A stretch of DNA of 64,000 bases, taken from assembly GCA_964489885.1 (NCBI GenBank), contig CAZAZX010000001.1:102490-166489 (forward strand). Reading direction: 5' to 3'. The notes under the pieces were generated by a model that worked only from the letters and a program-made list of their open reading frames with translations, had not been told where the DNA came from and made no database searches. Source of the DNA: CAKOTZ01 sp964489885 (GTDB lineage Bacteria; Bacillota; Clostridia; TANB77; CAG-508). Made by a program: the position numbers and the translations under genes. Shown in pieces: positions 55,392-64,000 of this stretch (the first letter of the stretch is position 1; each line of letters begins with the position of its first letter).

Positions 55392-57038
55392 TTAATTACG
55401 TTTCAATCTATCGTATAAACAGAAATTATCGTCAGAATATAATAGTTTATAATCACTATTTCTTGAAATTAGCATATTAAGTTTTGTTTTTTTACCAACT
55501 ATTACGTGAGTTATTTTATATTTTTCGAACTTGTCCTCATAATAAGCTGAAATGCTTGAAGTATTTATAAAATCCGAAAATATATTTTTTCCCCCATTAA
55601 ATTCTGGTGCATATAAGTCAGCTCTTGAATCTATGAATACTGGTATTCCTCTATAGATTAAGTAACTTCCATAATTATATTCATTAAATAATCTCATAGT
55701 TGATAAATCTAAATTTTCTAAAATATAGTCAGCTGCTTTTACTGGATATCCAGCTGTATTAATAAATTTATCATCCATCTTAGGTTTTACAAAATATAAA
55801 CTCATAATAAGAACTACAGCTATTGTCACAATAATTCCTGGCAGCTTAATCATCTGTAATTCTGCCTTTTTGCATCCATTCGGATCATATTTATCAAATA
55901 ATGAACATACCAATCTGTTAAATACAATTGAGCAAATTAACACAAACATTGACATTTGTCTTCTTGAAGACAATGTTAAATATAATAAACCACCAATAAA
56001 AAATAAATCAGATAGTTTTATTTTTCTATCAGTAAATATTAGTATTGCTAAAAATAAAGCTATAACACATAAGAAATCTTTGGATTCAATCAAGGTCATT
56101 GGCAAATGTTCGCTAATACTCTTCATAGTGTTTCCTTGAACAGTGTGTATTAAATATGTGTAAGGTGTATCACCTAGTGGTGTTAATAATCCTGTAAGTG
56201 AACAAATCAAAGCTATAGCAATTAAAAATTTCGTATTTTTGTTTCTTTCAATCTTAATTTTATATGGATTTTCTCTTCTTTTTTCATTTATTCTTTGATT
56301 TTTTTCATTTTTAGCAATATAACTTTCTATTTTTTTATTTACAAATTCTACTTTATTTTCTTTTATTTTGTTTTTATTTAATTTTTTAGTTAAATGCTTA
56401 ATTCTCCAATTTCTAAAATATATACCTAGGTCAGGAATAAATGAAACCAAATATTCACCTATATATGGTAAAAATAGTATAAAGAAAAATGGCCAAACAG
56501 CTGAGTGGCAATTAGCTATTATTATTGGAATAATTATTAACGATATTGCATATCTCTTTTTCCCTGTTTTTAAAAATTTTTCTATAAAATAAACTGTCCA
56601 TATAAATAATATAAAAGTTAAAAGTTGAGCTCTTGCAGCAATATATCCCTTTATCAGATACATTACCCCTAATGTAATTATAAACGATGTTAATTTATTT
56701 TTGGTAAGTTTTGCATTAACATAATAAATTGAAAGTGCAAGGATACAGGCTAGAACAATTGTTGAAATATATATTCCTGCAAAACCACCGATATTGTAAA
56801 TATTGTATATTAGCACATCATATAGCCAATGTGGATATGTATATGGCAAATTGTTATGCCAAGAAAATGGATCTATACCATTATGCAAAACTGAAATTCC
56901 ATTTTGCATAATGTATTCTCCAATTTTTATTGTATAAAATGTATCATTTTGAAGTGTTACTGGACATATTGCTGCTGTAAATATAAGAAGTAATACAGAT
57001 GATACTATTATGAATGTTATATTTTGTATTTTACTCAT
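55392..57038 (-). CDS. Polytopic membrane protein, glycosyltransferase C-like
   Basis: This is 548 residues. About eleven membrane helices carry a basic loop (KKLNKNKIKENKVEFVNKK) in the middle, and a soluble C-terminus follows with NEYNYGSYLIYRGIPVFIDS and RADLY. That NxYxxGxYLIY...DSRADLY pattern recurs in membrane proteins of the GT-C or O-mannosyltransferase-like class, where FHW- or HDPFSWHNNLPYTYPHWLYD-like loops also occur (here DPFSWHNNLPYTYPHWLYD near residue 55). It probably transfers sugars from lipid carriers to a surface acceptor. The donor is unknown. Confidence 0.6.
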   Translation of the reverse strand: MSKIQNITFIIVSSVLLLIFTAAICPVTLQNDTFYTIKIGEYIMQNGISVLHNGIDPFSWHNNLPYTYPHWLYDVLIYNIYNIGGFAGIYISTIVLACILALSIYYVNAKLTKNKLTSFIITLGVMYLIKGYIAARAQLLTFILFIWTVYFIEKFLKTGKKRYAISLIIIPIIIANCHSAVWPFFFILFLPYIGEYLVSFIPDLGIYFRNWRIKHLTKKLNKNKIKENKVEFVNKKIESYIAKNEKNQRINEKRRENPYKIKIERNKNTKFLIAIALICSLTGLLTPLGDTPYTYLIHTVQGNTMKSISEHLPMTLIESKDFLCVIALFLAILIFTDRKIKLSDLFFIGGLLYLTLSSRRQMSMFVLICSIVFNRLVCSLFDKYDPNGCKKAELQMIKLPGIIVTIAVVLIMSLYFVKPKMDDKFINTAGYPVKAADYILENLDLSTMRLFNEYNYGSYLIYRGIPVFIDSRADLYAPEFNGGKNIFSDFINTSSISAYYEDKFEKYKITHVIVGKKTKLNMLISRNSDYKLLYSDDNFCLYDRLKRN

Positions 57039-57179
57039 TTTAAGGCTCCTTGTTTATACTAGTTTAATTACTTTCATATATTATCATAAGATTTGCCATT
57101 ATACAACATTTTTATTGACATATTAATTTATTTACTATAAAATTTTTACTAGATTTAAAAATTTAGGAAGGTGTTTTTT

Positions 57180-58505
57180 GTGAAAGAAAAACTAATTAAA
57201 TTATCAAGCAATAAAAATATTAGTATCATATTAATGATAATATTATTTTTAATGCCAACACTAACATTTGGTTTTAATCAATTCAACTTTTATTATAAAT
57301 TTAATCATTTTAGTGATATTGTATTTGCAAGGACCTGCGTATTAGTTGCTTTTGGCTTACTTCTTGGATTAATGCTATTAGTAAGAAGAAAAGAATTAAA
57401 GTTTGATAAAATAGATAAATTGCTATTAGTATTCTATTTATTAGGATGGATTAGTACCATTTTTTCTAAGTATACTTTTACTTCTATTTTTGGTGAAATT
57501 GGTAGATTTGATGGAATGATTGTTACAACGATGTACCTCATTATCTACTACTGTGCTAAAAACTTTTTTACATATTTTAAGAATTTCATAACAGCAATGT
57601 TTATTGTAATAACAGTTATTAGTACTTTTGTAATTTTTGAAAGTTATAAGATAATTCCTATTAAATTTGCTTATTTTACTGGTTTACCTTATGACTCTAT
57701 TAGACCTTCTGCAACATTGTTTCATGCAAATATTTATGGTAGCTTTATTAGTTTATTTTTGCCTATTATGATGTGCTTATATATATTTACAAAAGAAAAA
57801 AAATATATATTATTCATAGTTGTATCTTTTGCAGCCACTCTTTGCACTTTAACAAGAAGTGCATGGTTAGCATTTTTAGTAGCAGGTTTTGTTATGTTTA
57901 TATACCTATGTTACAAAAGGGATAAAGAACTGTGGAAACGTGGATTTATACTTGCATTTTGTTTAATTTTAACATTATTGATTACTGTATTTACACATTC
58001 AAATTTACTATTAGATAGGTTTAATACAATGGCTCAAGAAAGCAAGGCAATAGCTTCATCTGAAATAGATAATAATTTAGGTTCTGGAAGAATTCATTTA
58101 TGGAAAATGGCTGTACAAGGAATAATAGACCATCCAATTTTTGGTTACGGACCTTGTTGTTATCAAAAAGGAACTGTTGATGAACAACCAGATAGAGTTT
58201 ATGCTTACGCGAAAGATTATAGAATAGTTCAAAGTAAATCACATAATGAATACTTAGAAATCGCTGTAACAACAGGTATTCCTTCCTTAATTGTTTATTT
58301 ACTTGCTATTTTTTCAATATGGGAAGTAAATTTACGAAAAATGTTTAAAAGCAAAATATCTTTAATTTTTGCACTATCCATTGGCTCTTATTTACTACAG
58401 GCGTTTTTCAGTATAAGTGTAATTATGGTTGCTCCAGCATTTTGGTTCATACTTGGAATTAGTAATAATGAAAAATATAAAGAAGAACTAGAAAAGAAAC
58501 TCTGA
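57180..58505 (+). CDS. O-antigen ligase/polymerase-like membrane protein
   Basis: This is 441 residues from the GTG at 57180; AGGAAGGTG is centred 8 bases upstream, and an earlier GTG at 57171 lies within it. About ten membrane helices flank a Wzy_C-type periplasmic loop: GSGRIHLWKMAVQGIIDHPI, then GYGPCCYQKGT and SHNEYLEIAVTTGIPSLIVY, with the conserved R and H of the family. It would ligate or polymerise lipid-linked glycans outside the membrane. It is divergent from the 55-57 kb operon and opens the glycan region at the right end. Confidence 0.85.
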   Translation: MKEKLIKLSSNKNISIILMIILFLMPTLTFGFNQFNFYYKFNHFSDIVFARTCVLVAFGLLLGLMLLVRRKELKFDKIDKLLLVFYLLGWISTIFSKYTFTSIFGEIGRFDGMIVTTMYLIIYYCAKNFFTYFKNFITAMFIVITVISTFVIFESYKIIPIKFAYFTGLPYDSIRPSATLFHANIYGSFISLFLPIMMCLYIFTKEKKYILFIVVSFAATLCTLTRSAWLAFLVAGFVMFIYLCYKRDKELWKRGFILAFCLILTLLITVFTHSNLLLDRFNTMAQESKAIASSEIDNNLGSGRIHLWKMAVQGIIDHPIFGYGPCCYQKGTVDEQPDRVYAYAKDYRIVQSKSHNEYLEIAVTTGIPSLIVYLLAIFSIWEVNLRKMFKSKISLIFALSIGSYLLQAFFSISVIMVAPAFWFILGISNNEKYKEELEKKL

Positions 58506-58527
58506 ACTATTCAGAGTTTCTTTTAAT
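58496..58527 (+). terminator. Terminator of the O-antigen ligase-like gene
   Basis: GAAACTCTGA pairs with TCAGAGTTTC around ACTAT, then TTTTAATTT. The stop codon lies inside the first arm. Confidence 0.88.
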
Positions 58528-58600
58528 TTATTGTAAAACAACAAGTTTTTTTAAACCTCACCCACGGCTTTAGCCGTGCTGGTGGGATAGGTTTATATTT
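58527..58600 (+). repeat. Dispersed terminator-associated repeat, copy E (full length)
   Basis: TTTATTGTAAAACAACAAG, a T-run, AAACCTCACC, the hairpin CACGGCTTTAGCCGTG and CTGGTGGGATAGGTTTATAT. It is nearly identical to copy D in the core. Confidence 0.75.
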
Positions 58601-58633
58601 TATTAGAATCTTTTATTATTCTCATTTATAGTT

Positions 58634-59380
58634 TTATATTTTAACTATCTTGCAATTAGGTAGTTTTTCTTTTAAAATTTCCATCTTTTCATCTGATATT
58701 CTATCAAACTTCTCCATTCCTATTCCTAATGTTTTATATTTTTTTGATGCAAGGTAATGTATGTTAAAAATTTCAACCATTTTTGGATTTATTTCATTTA
58801 TTAATTTAATCATTTTTTCTATATTTTTTTCTGTATATGTATAATCTTTTACAATTGGTATTCTAATAGTTATATCTTTACATTTTGAAGATAAATACTT
58901 TAAATTTTTAATATATATATTTCTATCCTCACCTATTTTCGACATAGAATCATCTTCTAAGCATTTCATATCAACGTAAAATTCATCAACATAATCCAAT
59001 GCAATATCAATATTTTCTTTTGGTACACATAAAGCTGTTTCTATACAAATATTAATTTTTTCATTCTTTAATTTTTTTAATAATTTTTTTATTTTAGGAA
59101 AATGTAATAAACATTCCCCTCCTGAAAATGTGACACCACCATTCAATCCATAAAAATTCTTATCTTTTATAACTTCATTAAAGATATCAATTTCATCGAT
59201 TTCTTTTCCATAATATTTTATTTTTCCATTATCTTCGTACTTTTGAATTTCAAATGATATATTTTCTGGATTACAACACCAAGGGCATCTTAAATTACAG
59301 CCCTTAAAAAAAACTGTAGTTCTAATACCAGGACCATCTTGCAAACAAAATCGTTGAATTTTTGTAACAATATTTTTCAT
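58634..59380 (-). CDS. Glycyl radical enzyme activating protein
   Basis: This is 248 residues. The radical SAM cluster is in FFKGCNLRCPWCCNPENISF, with a CxxxCxxC arrangement, and GGVTFSGGECLLH carries the SAM-binding GGE. It would make the glycyl radical on the 661-residue enzyme encoded just upstream, with which its start overlaps by one base. There is no ferredoxin insertion, unlike the larger activases of choline or glycerol lyases; this is the small PflA-like form. Confidence 0.93.
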   Translation of the reverse strand: MKNIVTKIQRFCLQDGPGIRTTVFFKGCNLRCPWCCNPENISFEIQKYEDNGKIKYYGKEIDEIDIFNEVIKDKNFYGLNGGVTFSGGECLLHFPKIKKLLKKLKNEKINICIETALCVPKENIDIALDYVDEFYVDMKCLEDDSMSKIGEDRNIYIKNLKYLSSKCKDITIRIPIVKDYTYTEKNIEKMIKLINEINPKMVEIFNIHYLASKKYKTLGIGMEKFDRISDEKMEILKEKLPNCKIVKI

Positions 59381-61365
59381 TATAACCTTCCTTCGTTCTT
59401 TAGAGCTCTTTCAATCATTAAATCTTTATATTCATCAGGCAAATCTTTAAAATAAGCGCTAAACCCCCACACTCTAACAATAAGATTTGGAAAATTTTCA
59501 GGATTTTTTTTTGCTGCAATTAGTGTTTCACTTCCTACAACATTCATTTGCATTTCAAAGAATCCAGTTTTTAAACTTAACATTAAAAAATCAACAAATT
59601 TACTAAAATTATTATCTATCAAAAATGGAGATACAAAAAAATCAACAACGTTTCCATTATATTTATTCTGTTTATAATTTAATTTTCCAGCAAATTGAAT
59701 TAACTCAGTATATGCTAAAGCATCTTCAGACGAAATATGAACACTATATGGTGTACCCGCTTTTCTTCCATCAAAAGATGCTTCTGAATTTTTTGAAGCA
59801 CTAATATATCCAGGTGAACTTAGTCCAAACTTATAATTACCACCAAGTGGATTTTTACATTTTAATAATTCATTTGAAGTTATATCCATTATTTTATTCG
59901 TCAAAATAATAACATTATTATCATCTTTACCAAATTTTTTTACAATTTCTTCTTTTAGAATCTTATTATTTACTCTCATGTCATTAAATTTTTCAAGAGT
60001 GTACTCTTTTTTTTCAAACACTAACTCTTTTAATGTTAACAATGAGTTTATTGTATTATTTAAACCTAAAGAAAGTAATCCATAATTATTATATTTTGCA
60101 CCCCCACTAGAAATATCTTTATTATTTTTTATACAGTCACGTGTAAATATACTCATAAGTGGGTCTTCTTGAAATTTAATATTATTTAACTTATTAATTA
60201 ATTCTTTTAAATATAATCTTAATTCTATTTCGTATTTATTAAGTAACTCGTTATATGATTTTATAGACTTTAAATCATTCTTTTTCATTGCTCTATTTAA
60301 TGGTTCTAAAAAAATAATATCCATGAGATTATTTTGATCAAAAGATTTTCCTAATATTATAGGTTCCCAACATGCTGAAGTAACATAGTCATTTACATCT
60401 TTAAAATCAAATCCTGCCGAAATCAAAGATGGAATAATAACACCATCATTTGCAAATAATGGACAACCTATTCCAGTTAATAAGCACTTTAACGATATTT
60501 CCATTAATTCTCTAGGAGTATCTTTAGATACTCTTAATAATATTTTAGGATCAGGTAATTGAAGTTTTCTTATTGCATCTATAAACATAAATGTTAAATC
60601 ATTACAAACATAATTATTGTTTTCATCATAACCACCAAGAATTATTAATTGTCCAGTATCTCCCAATAATGCAGAACTTTTAAAAACATAATCCGCGTGT
60701 AAAATTTTAATAAATTCTTTAATCATATCAAAAGCATCATCTTTTGATAAAACTTTATTATTTATATCATTTTGATAATAATTAATTAGAATTTTATCTA
60801 ATCTTCCTAGCCCAACCAATTTATGATTAGTTTGCCATAATAATTGGTTATAAAATAAAATTCGTTGTAATGCTTCATCAAAATGTTTCACTTTTTTATT
60901 CTTTATATTTTTAATATATTTAACTACAATTTTATCTCTATCACTTACTATTGAATAATTAGAAACAACTTTATCAATATAATTTGCTATACTGTCAAAA
61001 ATAATATTACTCCCATATAATTCTTTCGAATAATCTTTTAATTCTTCCAAAGAATTCATGGTCATAGAATAGTCAATAGGCATATTATCAATCATAATAT
61101 TTTCATTATATAACCTATGAAAATAATCTAAATAGTAAAAATAAAATCTATTAGAATATTTTATATCAATTTTATGAAATAAATTAGCTGTTTGTTCGTA
61201 ATAAGATTTTTTTGAAGGAATTAATTTTATATTGTTCTTTTTATATTTAACATTATGATCTCGATTTAATTCATTTACAATTTGCTCTTTAAAATTATTT
61301 TTTCTATATATATCAATAATTGATTTTGGTAATACCTTTTTGACTAAAAATTTTATTCCGTTCAT
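59380..61365 (-). CDS. Glycyl radical enzyme of unusual context
   Basis: This is 661 residues, shorter than most family members (750-850). The active-site loop reads YVTSACWEPIILGKS, with C-x-E-P as in dehydratase-type enzymes (choline lyase and diol dehydratase have GCVEP); here Trp stands at x. The radical glycine is in RVWGFSAYFKDLPDEYKDLM (cited core RVWGFSAYF), normally RVxGY. Both essential residues are present. It lies between a flippase gene (1-base gap) and its activase, in a glycan cluster. A sugar or polyol dehydratase that supplies a surface glycan precursor is possible; a catabolic role is the alternative. Confidence 0.85.
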   Translation of the reverse strand: MNGIKFLVKKVLPKSIIDIYRKNNFKEQIVNELNRDHNVKYKKNNIKLIPSKKSYYEQTANLFHKIDIKYSNRFYFYYLDYFHRLYNENIMIDNMPIDYSMTMNSLEELKDYSKELYGSNIIFDSIANYIDKVVSNYSIVSDRDKIVVKYIKNIKNKKVKHFDEALQRILFYNQLLWQTNHKLVGLGRLDKILINYYQNDINNKVLSKDDAFDMIKEFIKILHADYVFKSSALLGDTGQLIILGGYDENNNYVCNDLTFMFIDAIRKLQLPDPKILLRVSKDTPRELMEISLKCLLTGIGCPLFANDGVIIPSLISAGFDFKDVNDYVTSACWEPIILGKSFDQNNLMDIIFLEPLNRAMKKNDLKSIKSYNELLNKYEIELRLYLKELINKLNNIKFQEDPLMSIFTRDCIKNNKDISSGGAKYNNYGLLSLGLNNTINSLLTLKELVFEKKEYTLEKFNDMRVNNKILKEEIVKKFGKDDNNVIILTNKIMDITSNELLKCKNPLGGNYKFGLSSPGYISASKNSEASFDGRKAGTPYSVHISSEDALAYTELIQFAGKLNYKQNKYNGNVVDFFVSPFLIDNNFSKFVDFLMLSLKTGFFEMQMNVVGSETLIAAKKNPENFPNLIVRVWGFSAYFKDLPDEYKDLMIERALKNEGRL

Positions 61366-61366
61366 T

Positions 61367-62809
61367 TTATTTTCTCCTTATTTTACTCAACACTCCACTC
61401 TTTGCTTCAATTATGAAATCATCTTTAAAAATCAGCATTGGAATAAAATAACTAATAATTCCAATACATATAATAATTATTGTAGAAATAACATTAGAGT
61501 TCATTACTATACTTAATGGATAAATTATTGACAACATAATTACACCAGAAATTATACAATGTAAAGAATTATTCACTATATTTTTAATTTCAATAACTTT
61601 TTTTGTAAAAAATACTTGAATTATAAAAATGCTTGTTTCAGCAACTACTGAAAAAAACATTGCACCAATTGCTCCACATTTTCTTATAAAAAAATAATTT
61701 CCAACAAAATTTATTATAGCACCAATAATAACACTAAAAGTAAAATGGTTTTGCTTTCCTATTGGAATTAAATATTGCATACCTGTAACATTATTAAATC
61801 CAATTGCCATTATTAATAAAGCACCAATTTGTAATACAGGGATTGCTCCCATAAATTCATCACCCAAAAACCATGGAACCATATTATTTGCAATTCCAAT
61901 GATTCCTAATGTTAAAGGTATTCCCAAAAGCCATACAAAATGGAATGATTTATTTAATCTTTTTTGAATTTCAATTTTATTATTATTCGAATACAAGGTT
62001 GCAATTCTAGGAATTACAACCGTTCCCATCGATGTAACAATAGTTAATGTTAGCTTAACAATTTTTGATGATTGTTCATAAATTCCAACTTGAATCATAT
62101 CACTAGTTAACATTCCTAACATAGTTTTATCAAAAATTGTATAAACTTGGACAGCTATTTGTGGGATAAATAATGAAATTGTTGGTTTTATATGTTTAAA
62201 AATATTCAAATCACTAATTTTAACTTTAGTTAATATTTTAGGCAAATATAGCCATAAAGAAGCATTTCCTATTAGAATAGATAATACATATATTAAAAAA
62301 TATTTTGATAAGTCATTTTTGCTTTTTACAAAAATAAATATGCTTATTACACTTATTAATTTTACAATCAAATTTCTCGTAATTGTTCTCTTAAAATCTT
62401 CTAAGCCTTGAAAAAGCCATCCAATTTCTATTGAGTTACCTACTATTTCTAAAATTAGTATTTTATAATACAAATAATAATCATTATTTTTATATATAAA
62501 AAGTAAATAATATATAATTGTAGATAATAACATAGTACCAAATCTTAAAATTATTATTTCCCAAAAAGTTTTTGAGTACTCTTCTTTGTTATCTTGTTGA
62601 TATGCTATTTCTCTTTGTCCATATAAAGCAATTCCCAATGATCCGAAAAGTATGAAATATTCCACTACCGATAATGTATAACTATAGATTCCAATATTTT
62701 CCGCTCCTAATACTTTAGATACATAAGGTGTAGTTATTATAGGAGTTATTAATATTATTATTTGATATATTAAATTATATATGTAATTTTTAGTTATTGA
62801 CTTTTTCAT
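61367..62809 (-). CDS. Wzx-type polysaccharide flippase
   Basis: This is 480 residues with about 14 membrane helices. The start SITKNYIYNLIYQIIILITP and PIITTPYVSKVLGAENIGIY are the hallmark of Polysacc_synt (Wzx) flippases. It moves undecaprenyl-linked repeat units outward. It is followed without gap by the glycyl radical enzyme gene and preceded by glycosyltransferase fragments. The substrate is unknown. Confidence 0.9.
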   Translation of the reverse strand: MKKSITKNYIYNLIYQIIILITPIITTPYVSKVLGAENIGIYSYTLSVVEYFILFGSLGIALYGQREIAYQQDNKEEYSKTFWEIIILRFGTMLLSTIIYYLLFIYKNNDYYLYYKILILEIVGNSIEIGWLFQGLEDFKRTITRNLIVKLISVISIFIFVKSKNDLSKYFLIYVLSILIGNASLWLYLPKILTKVKISDLNIFKHIKPTISLFIPQIAVQVYTIFDKTMLGMLTSDMIQVGIYEQSSKIVKLTLTIVTSMGTVVIPRIATLYSNNNKIEIQKRLNKSFHFVWLLGIPLTLGIIGIANNMVPWFLGDEFMGAIPVLQIGALLIMAIGFNNVTGMQYLIPIGKQNHFTFSVIIGAIINFVGNYFFIRKCGAIGAMFFSVVAETSIFIIQVFFTKKVIEIKNIVNNSLHCIISGVIMLSIIYPLSIVMNSNVISTIIIICIGIISYFIPMLIFKDDFIIEAKSGVLSKIRRK

Positions 62810-62812
62810 TTT

Positions 62813-62956
62813 TTAAAATTCTCCTGGTGCAATAGTTTTCCCAACATTATTATTTTTTCCGTCATTATAAGCCATAATCACAGAGTTAATGCATCTATCT
62901 AAATATTTTTCAACATTATATATAGGCACTATTACTGTAATTAATTCTTTCTTCAT
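62813..62956 (-). pseudogene. Truncated family 2 glycosyltransferase start (47 residues)
   Basis: ATG at 62956, stop at 62813. MKKELITVIVPIYNVEKYLD matches the first strand-loop of family 2 glycosyltransferases and is similar to the start of the next gene (SIIVPIYNVEKYLKKC). After about 25 residues the sequence diverges (NNNVGKTIAPGEF) and ends, with no DDG or DxD. No CGG is in frame, so it is not one of the recoded genes. It looks like a remnant left by recombination between glycosyltransferase genes. Confidence 0.6.
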
Positions 62957-62993
62957 AGGAGAATATCTATTTCTCCTTCCTTTTTAGTAAAAA

Positions 62994-63995
62994 TTATTTA
63001 ATTTTCTTGCTTAACATTAAAATTGCTAATTTCCTCATATTTTCATTCCAAAACATTTTATACATAGATATTTTTAATAAAGCTTTACTTTTAGATAAAG
63101 TTGTGGTTTTAATATATTTTTTTAAATATTTTCTATATTTATAAGATTTATCAATAATGTTATTAAAGATACCTTTATATTCATCATTATCTATATCTAC
63201 TTTTTTAAATAAAGCCAAATATCTACATGATCTTATAAACAAACTCATTATTATATCTGTATACATATTTGATTCTTTATTAACCTGATTGTATGTCTCT
63301 TTAGTAACAATTGCATTTGATTTTATTGACTTTTCCGTAATAGCAGTATCTTCATTGAATGAATTCCCAGGTCTATCTATAAAATAATTTGCTAACTCTT
63401 TATCTAAATAATATGCACTTTTAACTCGAGATAAATAAACAATATATAATAAAAAATCTGTATTATTTATTCTTTTAGGAAATTTAATATTTTGAGCTAA
63501 TTCAGTTTTATATAATTTTGCATGTGGACTACATGGAATTCCTAGAAATTTTGTTAGTTTATCATATTTTCCTTCATTTAAAGTAGCAAATTCTTTTTCA
63601 TCACTATCTTCATGATCATCCATATAAACCAATTTCTTTCTTCCTACCACAATATCTACATCATTTTTTATCATTGTCTCATAGAGATCATCAACTGTAT
63701 TAATTTCTATCCAATCATCAGGGTCACAAATCAAAAAATATTCTCCTGAAATATGATTAATTGCATATTCTAATACGCTACCATAACCACCATTTTCTTT
63801 ATGTACTACTTTTATTCTTGAATCTTCCTTTTTTAGTTCATCACAAATTTTCCCACTATTATCTTGAGATCCATCATCTACCAAAAATATTTCAATATTT
63901 TTATATGTTTGGCTTATTAATGTATTTACACATTTTTTTAAGTATTTCTCTACATTATATATTGGTACTATAATTGAAACTAAGCTATTCTCCAT
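62994..63995 (-). CDS. Family 2 glycosyltransferase
   Basis: This 333-residue GT-A fold protein has SIIVPIYNVEKYLKKCVNTL at the start, the nucleotide-sugar motif IFLVDDGSQDNSG, and the metal DxD in YFLICDPDDWIEINT. KENGGYGSVLEYAI is a typical acceptor-side block. It adds one sugar to a lipid-linked chain. The ATG at 63995 is 5 bases from the window edge, so the ribosome site is not visible. It is on the same strand as the flippase, presumably in one glycan operon. Confidence 0.9.
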   Translation of the reverse strand: MENSLVSIIVPIYNVEKYLKKCVNTLISQTYKNIEIFLVDDGSQDNSGKICDELKKEDSRIKVVHKENGGYGSVLEYAINHISGEYFLICDPDDWIEINTVDDLYETMIKNDVDIVVGRKKLVYMDDHEDSDEKEFATLNEGKYDKLTKFLGIPCSPHAKLYKTELAQNIKFPKRINNTDFLLYIVYLSRVKSAYYLDKELANYFIDRPGNSFNEDTAITEKSIKSNAIVTKETYNQVNKESNMYTDIIMSLFIRSCRYLALFKKVDIDNDEYKGIFNNIIDKSYKYRKYLKKYIKTTTLSKSKALLKISMYKMFWNENMRKLAILMLSKKIK

Positions 63996-64000
63996 ATTTA

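Noticed and set aside
1..64000. CRISPR array or prophage
   Set aside because: No regularly spaced direct repeats and no structural phage, integrase or cas genes were seen.

Overview
The window looks like a chromosomal segment of a very AT-rich (about 28-30% GC by eye) endospore-lineage Clostridia-type Firmicute. The support is the hrcA-grpE-dnaK-dnaJ order under a CIRCE operator, SpoVS, RqcP, RNase Y, a Firmicute-type DnaE, SpoVB-like and DUF2953 proteins, and strong GGAGG-type ribosome binding sites. No rRNA, CRISPR array or complete insertion sequence was seen. One tRNA (Leu, CAA) is present.

Layout. 1-5.1 kb: a dlt-like surface acylation cluster (adenylation enzyme, PLP decarboxylase, carrier protein, MBOAT acyltransferase, SGNH protein). 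5.3-10.5 kb: an orphan gene of higher GC and the heat-shock operon. 10.6-18.5 kb: rqcP, recN, a DUF2953 protein, scpA, recX, recA, an oligopeptide-type binding protein, spoVS and ymdB. 18.7-23.1 kb: tRNA-Leu and three envelope proteins, among them a cohesin-like/dockerin pair. 23.2-30 kb (plus strand): tsaE, tsaB, rimI, a LonB-like protease and a U32 protease. 30-40.7 kb: dnaE, rny, a small pilin, a glucosaminidase, murD and murL. 40.8-49.3 kb: a two-component system with a nuclease gene between its members, a radical SAM protein, HU, a SpoVB-like flippase, a candidate type I toxin and a second pilin-like protein. 49.7-57 kb: a lone VirD4/TraG-like ATPase with a winged-helix partner, two pseudouridine synthases, lspA and a membrane protein. 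57-64 kb: glycan genes (O-antigen ligase-like, flippase, glycosyltransferases) around a glycyl radical enzyme and its activase.

Main observation. Eight genes (tsaE, tsaB, dnaE, an OmpR-type response regulator, two type IV pilin-like genes, an oligopeptide-binding protein and a U32 protease) are interrupted at nine positions by the same lesion. An in-frame CGG is present, and the family-like protein resumes exactly one base later, so that CGGN stands for a single glycine. The glycine is family-conserved where that can be judged: the TsaE Walker A glycine, TsaB GPGSFTG, DnaE LGLLKMDFLG. I searched by eye through roughly 18,000 codons and found no in-frame CGG that behaves as an ordinary arginine codon. 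The codons before CGG vary, and re-pairing of the P-site tRNA is not possible at most of them. This points to A-site recoding: a quadruplet-reading glycine tRNA, or a +1 shift at an unassigned CGG. Several of the genes are normally essential, which argues against decay. The uniform base, context and codon phase argue against random sequencing error. One further break, in the histidine kinase, is different: it is a -1 slip at a run of 12 A.

Other points. A dispersed family of repeats of about 75 bp sits just past gene ends, next to terminators. A second, GGGACGG-core palindrome family also occurs. MurL next to MurD suggests the alternative route to D-Glu in peptidoglycan. The dlt-like cluster with a carrier-linked-type decarboxylase may attach a decarboxylated amino acid rather than D-alanine to a surface polymer.
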